Assembly (NCBI GenBank): GCA_030761205.1
Contig: JAULJL010000021.1
Coordinates: forward strand, 9,219,160-9,283,159
From: Fremontodendron californicum
Taxonomy: Eukaryota > Streptophyta > Magnoliopsida > Malvales > Malvaceae
DNA length: 64,000 nucleotides
Direction: 5' to 3'
The notes under the pieces were generated by a model. It did no database searches. It had not been told where the DNA came from and worked only from the letters and a program-made list of their open reading frames with translations. Of this stretch, positions 12,330 through 22,700 are shown piece by piece; positions within the stretch are counted from its first letter, which is position 1, and each line of letters begins with the position of its first letter. The translations under genes were made by a program, and so were the position numbers.

Positions 12330-15078
12330 ATTCTAGTACCTTCAGAAGAACAGTTAGGAACAGGCCCTGAGTGGCCATTAATTGTGTGTGCATCTGATAT
12401 ATTTGGAGGCAAACCAGTTTGCATTGCCTGGTTGACCACAGCTTCAGTATCTGCTTTCCACCATTCCCCTAAAATTCAAAGAAACAAAATCCACTTTATT
12501 AACATATATTAGTCGCATCAATCTTGCTCCGACTCTTCATTTTTGTTGAAGCATTCGTATTCGATATATATCTGGACATGAGTATGGGGATATGATCCTC
12601 CAAGAATCCTCCAAATACATGAAAATCTTGAAAAAAATTAAATATATCAATGTCGAACACATACCCGTATCCGACACACATCCGAATTCGAGTAAGATAG
12701 AGTCTCGTTATTTTCTTTTTATGCAGGCAAAAACAAGCTTCAAGCTCACCTAATATGATTATTTTGTCCTTATCAGGCTTGGGAAATGGATAAGGGACAC
12801 CTTTCTTAGGCAAGATAACAATGGCACCATACATAGTTGATCTCAGCCAAGAAATATGTGCATGCCAAAGGAGTGTCCCTCTTTGACCTGTAAGGGTGAA
12901 ATTGTAAAGGAAGTTCTGACCGGGCTGAATTGGGCATTGTGTGATATATGCTGGTCCATCAGACCAGCCTGTTCGAAGTTGCCTGACCCCATGCCTGCAA
13001 CAGCAAAAAAATTTTAAAGAAAGAAAAAAAAAAGTCACCAGGCTGCAATTTGTAGATTGTAGTAAATTAGCTATGAGGTAATTATTATTTTAATTCTAAA
13101 ATATACACATTTTTTTCATATCAGTTTTAAAAATTTTATTTTAAATATTTAATCATAAAAGTTATCAATGTGTTAAAAAAAAATTTTAGTCGCTCTCCGA
13201 ATAGAAATGTTAATTGGAAGTTTATATAAAAAACTTATGTGGCATATAATGAATCACATGTGAAGTTTACGTAGCATTTCATTAATTTGTAAAATATTAA
13301 AAAAAATTATTTGCCAAAAGAAAAAAAAAACAGTTCTAAATAAAAGATCAAAAAAACTCAACTTCATTTCATTAAAGACTGTTGTTTTAGTGAGAAAGAG
13401 AGAAAAACTATTAGTTTAATGAGAGAAAAAAAAAAGTAAAAAGATGAAGTAGTGATTTTTTAATCTTTACAAGGAGATCGTTTTTTTAAAATAATTTTTT
13501 AATATTTTATAAATTATTGAAATAATATCCACATGTGTTCATTATATACCAGTTAAGTTTTCTGTTAGTGTTTCCATTTGAATAAAAATTGAAAGACTAA
13601 TTTTTAACATATTAACAATTTTTAGAACTAAATGTTTATATCTAAAAATTTTAGGACTAAAATGAAAAAAAAAAATTATGTTTTAGGACTAAAATTATAA
13701 TTATCTCGTTAGTTATTAAGTTGTAGGGGATCGATACTTCTGATAAACTTGCTCACTTACCAGTGGATTGTAACATTGTATTTAACATGATTAGTGACCC
13801 TTACGAGTACATTATCGTCCTCTCTTGCATAAAGAGTTGGCCCTGGAAACTGCCCATTGACAGTCACAATAGCCTTGGTGGCACAAAGCCTTGTTGTATT
13901 TTTCAAGACCACCTGAATCATATTCATTTAGATGAATTAATATGTAATATTTAGATGAAGGAGAATTTAGATGAAAATAGATAGCTTGGCTTCATTGAGA
14001 AATGAATTAATACTTAAATGGGTCTCCAATTATATATCTTTTAACGATTTGGTACTTAAAGAAAAAAAAAATCACAATCAAATATCTGGACTTGTATTTT
14101 ATCAACAGATTATCCTAATAGACTAACGTTGTTGCATAAAATGCTAATGTGACATGGTTGATCAATAAGTCTGTCACGTGTCAAGACCTGACACGTAACG
14201 ACTTAGTATTGATCAATTAAGTCACACCAGCATTTTATATAATGGCGTTAGTTCATTAGGTTAACTTACTTGATAGAAGTAGAGTTTAGATACCTAATTG
14301 TAATTTTTTTTTTTTAAATACTAAATCGTTAAAATGTGTATAATTCGAGACTAATTTATATATTAACCCTTGAGAAATATGACCATATTTCCTCCTGGTT
14401 CTGTTAGGTTGCCCTTGGTAACAACCTTTTGTCCCTTTTAAACTCAAAAAGTTAAAAATAAAAAAGAACCAATTTTTTCACAGAAGCAAGAATTTTGCTT
14501 CTGATAGTCAATGATTAATATTTATCTATATATTTTTTGTTTACCTTTAAAAAAGTTCAAGCAAAAAGGGGAGAAAAAAAGACTTTAAACTTAACTGTTT
14601 GATCATATCAGTTTGGCTCAAAATTAAATTTCTAGCCTTGCAAACCCTTTTTGGCCAGTTAAAGAACAAAAAAAGAAAGAAAGAATTTTATCATGACTGC
14701 ATGAAATTATCACTGATCTTCTTTAACTTTGTCAATGAAACAAAATAATGTTCGACCTGATCTAGCTACCATGTTCCTTAATGTTTAGGGTGTAAATGAA
14801 CAACTGCATATATATAATCTATGCATATATATATAATCTATGTTATTCGGACTCGGATATGGATATGTATCCGACATAGGTATGTTCATTTTTTCTTAAG
14901 TTTTTTCATGTGTATGTCGGATACGAGTGTCGGACACAAATATTTAAAAAAAAAAAAAAAGAATCGGAGCAACATAATATATACTTACAGTGAAATTGTA
15001 ATGCCGGATCTTAGACTCAACCAATGCTGGAAATAGAACAGACAGAAACAGCAACATCTGAAACCAAGACATGAGCAT
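9661..15078 (-). CDS. Laccase (secreted multicopper oxidase)
   Basis: Laccases are apoplastic multicopper oxidases that oxidise monolignols and other phenolics with oxygen. Six exons join in phase: 14989-15078, 13761-13912, 12750-12994, 12340-12468, 11144-12103 and 9661-9791, for 568 residues, normal for the family. Residues 1-22 form a signal peptide (MLMSWFQMLLFLSVLFPALV). All four copper motifs are present: HWHG (80-83), WHAH (124-127), HPTHLHGFNFF, and NPGVWFFHCHLEVHTTWGL spanning the last splice junction. The protein ends SDLPQC, as expected. The second exon carries the usual LCATKAIVTVNGQFPGPTL block. The sequence seems closest to the LAC7/LAC14-type branch (INAALNDELFFKIAGH), a judgement from memory. 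Every conserved residue checked is intact although four of five introns carry family A copies; introns 1 and 2 also hold a foldback and a Mutator-like element. Confidence 0.95.
10330..10530 (+). mobile_element. Family B MITE copy, in laccase last intron
   Basis: Has ACACGATACGAACACG near the left end, the TCTCAAAATCTATATAAT and AAAATACCTTAAACA core, and TACACGAATTGCCAGATCTAA at the right. It is close to the intact copy at 57591-57812. No flanking duplication was confirmed. Confidence 0.6.
10896..11074 (-). mobile_element. Family A MITE copy, in laccase intron 5
   Basis: Complete copy flanked by CAATAAAG and CAACCAAG (6 of 8 match). It lies 69 bp downstream, in gene sense, of the splice donor of laccase exon 5. 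Confidence 0.8.
12129..12288 (+). mobile_element. Family A MITE copy, left end truncated, in laccase intron 4
   Basis: It starts inside the element (GAGCTCGAGTGTCAGACACGG) and ends with GGAGCAACATAG, followed by a (TA)n run to about 12326. It fills most of the 236-bp intron between exons 12340-12468 and 11144-12103. Confidence 0.8.
12293..12326. repeat. (TA)n microsatellite
   Basis: Run of TA dinucleotides between a family A copy and the laccase exon 4 splice donor. Confidence 0.85.
12523..12700 (-). mobile_element. Family A MITE copy, in laccase intron 3
   Basis: Near-complete copy (CTTGCTCCGACTCTTC to CGAGTAAGATAG). Both termini are slightly mutated and no clear target duplication remains. 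It begins 55 bp from exon 4 and ends 50 bp from exon 3. Confidence 0.8.
13075..13707. mobile_element. Mutator-like MITE, in laccase intron 2
   Basis: The left end GAGGTAATTATTATTTTAAT is inverted at the right end (revcomp GAGATAATTATAATTTTAGT), giving a terminal repeat of at least 27 bp. The flanks ATTAGCTAT and GTTAGTTAT match at 7 of 9 bases, consistent with the 9-bp duplication of Mutator elements. It contains no gene. Confidence 0.6.
14007..14366. mobile_element. Foldback element, in laccase intron 1
   Basis: The arms run inward from TTAATACTTAAATGGGTCTC and its inverted partner ending GAGACTAATTTATATATTAA. They match imperfectly over about 150 bp each and meet near TGTCACGTGTCAAGACCTGA. 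The whole 360 bp could form one long hairpin. Confidence 0.65.
14838..14976 (+). mobile_element. Family A MITE copy, shortened, in laccase intron 1
   Basis: Both termini are present (CTATGTTATTCGGACTC and GAATCGGAGCAACATA), but the middle lacks the AGGATCATATCCCCATA block, so this is an internal deletion derivative. Its end lies 12 bp from the laccase exon 1 splice donor. Confidence 0.8.
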
Positions 15079-17136
15079 CGATCCCTTTGTCTCTAAACTC
15101 TGTCTGTTCCAAGATAGACTTATTTGCAGCTATATTTAGAAGAAAAAACCAATGTCTGACACACTAACATTATAACTTCATATATAAAATCTTTGATGCA
15201 ATGTCATTTTACCTGCAAGTTAGGTGAATGAAGAAAGAGAGATGGCTGCTAGCTAGACAAGTATTTGTTTCTCAAAGTTTTCTTCGATGTTACACAAAGT
15301 ACAGTACGTTTGGAAGTCAGCTAATAATCTCCACTAATTTGCCATTTTTTTCAACTGACTGATATATATATATGTGAGTTGAAACTTGAAACTTACTTCC
15401 CATCTGCACATCTTTCTCTATCTTTCCTACAACATATATCCTGTTTTTCAAACTCTTATTCCTTTTTCATTACAAATCATTTTTAATTTCGTGCAGCTTT
15501 TGGACACTCATACTTTTCATGTTAATAAAAAAAAAACATTATGAAAACAACATACCATCAATCGAATAAGCTCGTAATATATAGCATATAGTTTATTATA
15601 TTTCCATTTGGCAAAAGGCCCCATATTTTTGTATAAATTTACTTTGAATTAGGTATTGTTATATATATATAATCTTTTTTTTTTTGGAAGGTGGAATCTT
15701 TATGTCAGGAGACCCATAAATGCGTATCAAGTTTTGCATAAGATAGTCACCTTACTTAATTGCCTAATTTCTAAAACTTAAAATAGGTTTTAAACTTTTC
15801 ATAAGTGCATCCCCTTCTAGTTCTAGAGTTTAATTGTTTGATTTTTTTTTTGAATTTTTGAATTTTTGAATTTTTTTATCTATTCTTAACCCAACCTTTA
15901 TTATTACTTAACTCATATCATGCTTGTTTAAATTCTTTCGAACTCACAATCTCAAGGAATCTGTTTAAGAATCTCGCTTCGTTGGCAAATGATTTGATTT
16001 TTAATTGCATGGCATTAATAACTATGTTTGCAGGCAGAAAGATGATTGGAGATTTTATAATATAGCAGCCAATATTTCCAGAAGAGTATAAATACATGCA
16101 AATATTGAAGATATAGCCAACTATGGTGGTGGGTAATGGTCAATGTATAAATATATAAATGTATTTATAAATAATAAAAGATAATTTTATAGTTGAGAAA
16201 TGGCTTTCAAAGATATGGGATCAATGGTCTGGTCAGCTGTCCATAAACTTTGAGGAATTTAATTAATTGATTTCAAATTTGTGGGTTTTTTTTTTTCTCT
16301 TCTTCAAACCCCACATTTTTCTCACTAATGAATAACCATGCTACTTGTTTTAAAGGTGGTTAACTTTTTTGGTTGGGATCCTTGTCCTCAAAGACAACCA
16401 AAATGAATAGTTGATTAATTAGTAGTAACATTTTGCTAGCAGACCTTAAGGATAAAATACACCAGCTTAACCCCAAAAGCTTAATTAATGGGTCTTATTT
16501 CCATTTCGATCTAGTAATTTTGAATACGACACGAGCACGACATGTTTAATAAACACGAAAATAATATAATAAATACGACACGACACGTTTAATACATGTA
16601 TCTTATTTGTTTTATAGAATATTGATATATTTAATAATTTGTGTTGTGTTTATTATACGACTGATACGAAACACGTTACACATATAGAAATTACTTAGTC
16701 TAATTTCTGTTCAGATGAATTGTGCATTTTCTTTCCTTTTTATTTTTTTATTCTTATGAAATAATATTTGCATTTGACATCCTAACAAATTGACACTTAC
16801 GAACTACAATTTCAGATGAAAAACAGGATTGTTGCAGAAGTTTATAAAAGTACATATTTTCACTAGCAGTTCAAGCTTACCTTATTTTACTTCAGGAATA
16901 TCAGATATATCAGCTGATTGAGCCTTGTAGCCACTGAACTCAATCTGGATATGGCTCAAAATGCTAAAAGAATTTCATTTGTAAGAGAAGGAACTTGAAT
17001 TAGATAAGTTAGTTGGTGCATAGCTTTCATTTTATTAATAATTTATGACTTTTTGGTTGAATGCCTGGTTCCTACTTTTAATGTTTGGGCATTTTGTTTG
17101 ACCTAATAGATCATTGCCCCAAACCTGTAAGTCCTA
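15079..17136. other. Intergenic region between laccase and SRPBCC gene
   Basis: No gene seen. It includes the laccase upstream region, a short TGAATTTT tandem repeat (about 15840-15880), and a possible family B relative at about 16510-16690 with ATACGACACGAG and GTTGTGTTTATTATACG motifs. Confidence 0.5.
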
Positions 17137-17303
17137 AGACTAGATGAGTGTCAAATACAAATATATATTCGAGAAACATAAGTACAATTTTTATAAATTT
17201 TTTCATATATTTAAAGAATCATACGTCTATACTCATGTTCAGTCAAATATGTGTCAGACTCAAACACGATTATTTCAAGCAAATGAAGGGTAACAGTAAC
17301 ATA
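17137..17303 (+). mobile_element. Old, diverged family A copy
   Basis: Recognisable by spacing and short matches only: GAGTGTCAAATACA, TTTTTTCATATATTTAAAG, CTCATGTTCAGTCAAATATG, then GTAACATAG. The terminal left repeat is lost. Confidence 0.5.
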
Positions 17304-17411
17304 GCAAGATAATACAATACACTTCATGGGAGTAACTTTTGCCCCAAAAAATTCTTGAAGGTAATGGAAGAGGGTGCAGTTGACCAGTGTGAGAAATTGT
17401 TAGACATAAAT

Positions 17412-17592
17412 CTATGTTGTTCCGACTCTTCGTGTTTCTTGAAGTATCCGTGTCCGATACCTATATCCGACGCATATTTGGACATAGATATGGGGATATA
17501 ATCCCCCAAGGACCCTCCAAATATATGAAAAAACTTAAAATAAATCAAACATACCCATGTCCGACATTTACACCCGAATACGAGTAACATAG
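17412..17592 (-). mobile_element. Family A MITE copy, 3' of SRPBCC gene
   Basis: Complete copy. Flanks ACATAAAT and TTATAAAT match at 6 of 8. It ends 19 bp from the stop codon of the neighbouring gene, so it probably forms part of that gene's 3' untranslated region. Confidence 0.85.
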
Positions 17593-17611
17593 TTATAAAT
17601 TAACAAGTTAC

Positions 17612-18610
17612 TCAAACTTTCTTGGATGCAGCCTCAATGGCACCCTGGATCCTGTTAATGCAAGATTTATAGAGAAATCCTAGATAATCTATGATGCTGT
17701 CCTCCAATGCACCTTCTAAAGGGTCTATCTCAAATGACCATTTAACTAGTGTCGAGTCATCTCCATAATCTATAAGTTTTAAGGAATTTACAGACCCATC
17801 TAAACCCACATTGCTTGCTTCCATTTTGTAAACAAAACTCTGTGATTTTGTGTCCATTTCAACCAGCTTCTCTTTGATCCATGACCTTTCTCCATCTTGT
17901 TGAGGGAACATGAAGCCAGAAACTAGCCTTACATAGCCAGGATTGCCCTCATTGCCTGCTAAATCAGTGCATCTCTCAACCATTGGCATCCATTCTGATA
18001 GCCTTTTTGTTTGAGAAACAATGGTCCAGACTTTGTCAAGTGGTGAATCAACTATTCCACTGATTGATCCTTGCCATTTCCTCTCTCCTGTTTCAACAGC
18101 CTGCAAAACAAGATTCAAACTTAAAAAATTATGTTAGCTCCGACGACTCTTTATTTTTCTTGAAGTATCCTTGTCCGACACCTATGTCCGACCATATCCG
18201 GACATGGGTATGAAAATATATATGACTCTCCAAAGATCCTTCAAATGCATAGAAAAAGTTAGAAAAAAAATTGAACATACCCGTGTTAGACAATACCCGT
18301 ATCCGATACTCACACCCGAGTTCGAGTAACATAGCTTAAAAAGACAATATATTAACCCAAGACTTAACTCAGTTGGTTCACAAAGCAACCCTTAAAAGGA
18401 GGCATCCAGCAGATCCGGGATTTGAATCCCAGCATCTGCAACACCTTCCCAATTACCAATTGGAGTTTAGGCCCTACAAATTTTGACATGTAGTATGAAA
18501 CTACAATCTTCAATAAACAATAGGAGACTAGCATTTCATATAAATCAAAGGGAAAAAAAATACTTAAATCTACAAAGGATAAGTGAATGTAAATGCAGAA
18601 TTCATACCAT
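17612..18610 (-). CDS. SRPBCC/START-like protein (lachrymatory-factor synthase-like)
   Basis: A predicted 163-residue single-domain protein of the SRPBCC (Bet v 1/polyketide cyclase) fold. Exon 2 (17612-18100) encodes AVETGERKWQGSISGIVDSP through the C-terminus IQGAIEAASKKV. Reading exon 2 upward gives no in-frame Met before the acceptor CAG. An ATG at 18608-18610 is directly followed by a GT donor (ATG|GTATGA), so I place the start codon as the last codon of exon 1. Landmarks are the N-terminal KWQG strand, the conserved NPGYVR, and SWIKEKL near the middle. Arg and Glu at these places align with residues reported as important in onion lachrymatory-factor synthase, but plant homologues are mostly of unknown substrate. 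The real function is therefore unassigned; a ligand-binding or small-molecule role is likely. The single intron carries a family A copy. Confidence 0.85.
18130..18334 (-). mobile_element. Family A MITE copy, in SRPBCC gene intron
   Basis: Long-subtype copy. The duplicated flank CTTAAAAA is seen on both sides, offset by one or two bases on the left. The left end reads TTATGTTAGCTCCGAC. Confidence 0.85.
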
Positions 18611-19027
18611 ATTATCGATGTTATGGCTGGTGTTTGGTAGTTGCAGTGAAAGCTGAAGGGCGCCCTGCTAGCAAAATAATTCAGATTTATGATTTACTCT
18701 TGGGATTTACAACAGTCTGCAACTCTAATGTTTATAATAGTCCATAGTTTATTGTGAAGGAATCTTAGAAAAAAGTGTAGGTTTTGGCATGATCCTTTGA
18801 TTATACCAATAAGAGCGTCCAAGGGAGTTAAATCCGAAGCTTAACTTCTTAGGAATTTACTATATTTTAATCATAATTCTAGGTGTTCTTCGTTCCTTAA
18901 TTGCTTTAAACAGCTAAACAAACTTGGTTTTTTGGAAGATCCAGCATATCATTATGTCTTTTTCAGAGTGTTAAAGGACATACTATAATCAATGTCAGTG
19001 ATTAATTTCTCATTTTTTATCCAACGG

Positions 19028-19214
19028 TTATGTTGTTCTGACTCTTTATTTTTTTTAAAATATCCGTGTTCGACACACGCGTTCGACACATATCCGGACA
19101 TGGATATAGGGATATGACCTTCCAAATACATAAAAAAACTTTTAAAAATTTGAATATACCCGTGTCAGACACATATCCGTATCCGACACTCACACCTGAG
19201 TCTGAGTAACATAG
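19028..19214 (-). mobile_element. Family A MITE copy, intergenic
   Basis: Complete copy flanked by TCCAACGG and CCCAACAG (6 of 8). It lies between the SRPBCC gene and the bisphosphatase gene, 70 bp from the next copy. Confidence 0.85.
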
Positions 19215-19283
19215 CCCAACAGCCAGTCTATAGATCTATTCCTTCTATGGATATTCAACCTGCTGAGCAGTCGAACCCGAAAG

Positions 19284-19459
19284 CTATGTTATTCGTATTC
19301 AGGTGTGAGTGTCGGACACAGGTATGTTCAATTTTTTCTAAAATTTTCATGTATTTGGAGGATTCTTGGATGATCATATTCCCATATTCATGTCTGGATA
19401 TACTTCGGATCGGGTGTCGAACATGGATACTTAAAAAAAAAAGAGTCGGAGCAATATAG
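19284..19459 (+). mobile_element. Family A MITE copy, 3' of SBPase
   Basis: Complete short-subtype copy with flanks CCCGAAAG and TCCGAAAT (6 of 8). Orientation is opposite to the neighbouring copy at 19028-19214. Confidence 0.85.
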
Positions 19460-19777
19460 TCCGAAATTCTTAGTTAGATGAATATAACATTGGAAACAAA
19501 TTCATAGAAGAATGAGATTCATTGGCCCTGGAATAATTTTATGAGCACTTCTGATTGAACTCTCAACACCTAAAGAAGCTAATACTTTTTCAGGCAAAAA
19601 AATATGCTGAATGGAGCTCAGCCTTTTATAGTTCTAAGTCTCATCATATTGGACCATTTTTGCCACTCTTTTACAACTTCCATATGGAAAATATCTTGAG
19701 TTTTTGAGAGTTGAGACACAAAGAAAAAGAAAAAGCTGAAAGGCAAATAAGTAAAGCATTGTCCTTAAGGGCTAAGG

Positions 19778-22700
19778 CTAAGCAGCAGCTCCAACAGGGA
19801 CCCCTTCTTTGAGTCTTGAGGATCCATATAGAGTTTCTTCGAACCGAATAATCTCATTCTTTGAACCATATGCAACTTGAGTTCTATCATCAAGATTATT
19901 GATCACTTTGTCTAATACTGATTGATGGCCATCACTACTGTAACCACCAGCTTTCTCAATCAAGAACCCTAATGGAGCTACCTCAAATAATAGCCTCAGC
20001 TTGGCTTTGGCAGATGGTGATATCACATTTGTGAAAATACCTTTCTCTTTTACAATTATCTGTAGATAAAACAGATACTAAAATCATTTCAAAAATTGAC
20101 AACAAAATGAACTATAGCAAAACCTGGAAGAAGCTTGGAATATATACCCTACGTTACTCGGACTCGAGTGCGAGTGTCGGACTCGAGTGCGAGTGTCGGA
20201 CACGAGTATGTGTCCGATACGGGTATATTCAATTTTTTTCAAGATTTTCATGTATTTGGAGGGTCCTTGGAGGATCATATCCCCATACTCATGTCCGGAT
20301 ATGTGTCGGACACAAATGTCGGATACGTACCTTAAAAAAAAATAAAAAGTCGGAACAACATAGTATATACCTGATTGACATCTGGCACCATTCCTCCAGT
20401 GTACCTCAATGTGTATTTCTCTCTCACATAGTAGTTGATCAACTGTTTTTTAAAAGCTTAAAGTTAGTAAATTATGGACATCTCAAGAGATTTACTAATG
20501 ATAAATAAGAGTATACGGATGGTAACGGATCAGATATCTGTCTTTTTTTTTGTAATATTTGAATTCGTAAAACTGCTTTAAAATTTGAATCCGTTTATTA
20601 TCCGCATTAAATCCAAATATTACTATCCGAATTCGAATCCGAAGTAAATAACATTATCTTTCGGATATCTGAATCCGCTGAATATCCGAATTCAATAAGT
20701 TAAAAAAATTTAAATAAAAATATAAAATTAAACAAAAATTACTTTTAAATTCAAATAAACGGATAATGAGTTCGGGTTCGAATAGCGGATTTGAATATCA
20801 GAATCCGTTATCCATATAAATAATGCGGATTCGGATAATGGATATCCGAGATTTCATATCTACATCCGTTTCGAATCCACTGCGGATAATAGTTATAATA
20901 TCTTAATCCGCACTATCCATTGCCATCCTTAAATAAGAGTTAAAGCAATAATATTCCCTCATTAAAAGAATTAGGTAAAGTTGAATCCAGGGCTTAGTCC
21001 GGTTGATTCATGCAAATACCTTTAAGAGGTGGCAACCAACATATCTGAGATTCAAATCCCAACATATACAATTTATTCTTCTATTTTTAGGTTGCCGCCC
21101 TCTTTGTAAAAAAAAAAAAATCAGGTAAAGTTACATATAGTTCACTTGAACCTTATCATATTCAGGGTTGTCAAATGTGGCTCTCAAATTTCCAGGGGAG
21201 AACATTTTTCCCTCACCAATCTCTGTGGTATCCTTGACATGTTGCCATTTTCCTGATAAAATGCACCAGGAAACATTATTTTAGAGTAAAACAAGAGGAA
21301 TTTAATTTAAGTAGTTCAATGCTTGTTCCTTAATCCTTGGCTACATTTGTGTAGGAAAAACAATTCAAAAAGTTGGATACTACTGCTTCTGAAACTGAAG
21401 CTTAACACAAACTAAATGGGATGGTCATTTTTCTGATTGCAGCAAAACTTGATACTAATATCCTATGTTTCTCCTACTCTTTATTTGTCTTGAAATATTT
21501 GTGTTCGACATTCGTGTCCGATGCATATTCGGATATGGGTATGGGGATATGACCATCCAAATTAGGGATTGCAACGGATCGGATATTTGTATTTTTTGTA
21601 CTATCCGAATCCGAATCCGCAAAACTGTTTTAAAATCCAAATCCACAAATTATCCGCATATTATTATCCTAATTAAATAACATTATCCGTCGGATATCTG
21701 AATCCGCTAAAAATTTGATTTTAATAAATCAATTTTTTTTTTTTAAAAAAAATATAAAATCAAATAAAATTTATGTGTTTTACAAATAAGCGGATTCGGA
21801 TATCTGAATCCGCAGAAGTAATACGGATTCAGATAATGGATATCTGAGATTTCATATCCGCATCAGCTCCGAATCTGCTGCGAATAGTAATTATAATATC
21901 CGAATCCGACTTTTATCCGAATCCGCAAATCTGAATCCGCAAAAAATGGATCAGATATCCGAATCCGCATTTTAAATTGCCATCCCTAATCCAAATACAT
22001 GAAAAAACTTAGAAAAACTGAACATACCCGTATCGAACACATACCCGTATCCAACATTCACACCCGTATCCGACACTCACATCCGAGTTCAAGTAAGAAA
22101 GCTAATATCATTGCAACTTGCAAAGTACCTTCATCAAGGAGGAGGAATTCATGGGTGCCAGGAATGTCCTTAAGTGCAAGAACATATGTAGTTCGAGGAC
22201 CGAAAATTCCCATGGCTGCAGCAACTTGATCTCTTCCTGTTACACCAGTTAACTTATCACCAGGCCACACCCCAAAGATGGTGCCTACGGTGAAATTTGT
22301 ATCGACAATACTCGAGCCATCAAGTGGATCAAAAGCAACACTGAATCCACCTGTTTCATATTAGTAATAAATTTTATGACTAGCCATTCAGTTGTACTTA
22401 ACCATAGATTAATCTACAAGTTCATGAAGTATCTATGTCCAACACCCGTATTCGACACATATTCGGACATGGTACGAGGATATGATCCCCCAAGCTATGT
22501 TACTCGGACTTGGGTGTGAGTGTCGGACACGGGTATGTATCCGACATAGGTATGTTTAATTTTTTCTTAGATTTTCATGTATTTGGAGGGTTCTTGGAGG
22601 ATCATATCCCCATATTCATGTCCGGATATAAGTCGGACACATGTGTCAGACACGGTACTTCAAGAAAAATGAAGAGTCGGAGCAGCATAGCCATGAAAAA

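Noticed and set aside
12114..12512. 132-residue ORF on the plus strand across the laccase gene
   Set aside because: It combines MITE sequence, a TA microsatellite and the antisense of a laccase exon.
18060..18118. Start of the SRPBCC protein at MNLVLQAVETG
   Set aside because: The bases encoding MNLVLQ include the intron acceptor (TTGCAG before GCTGTTG), so this Met lies in the intron.
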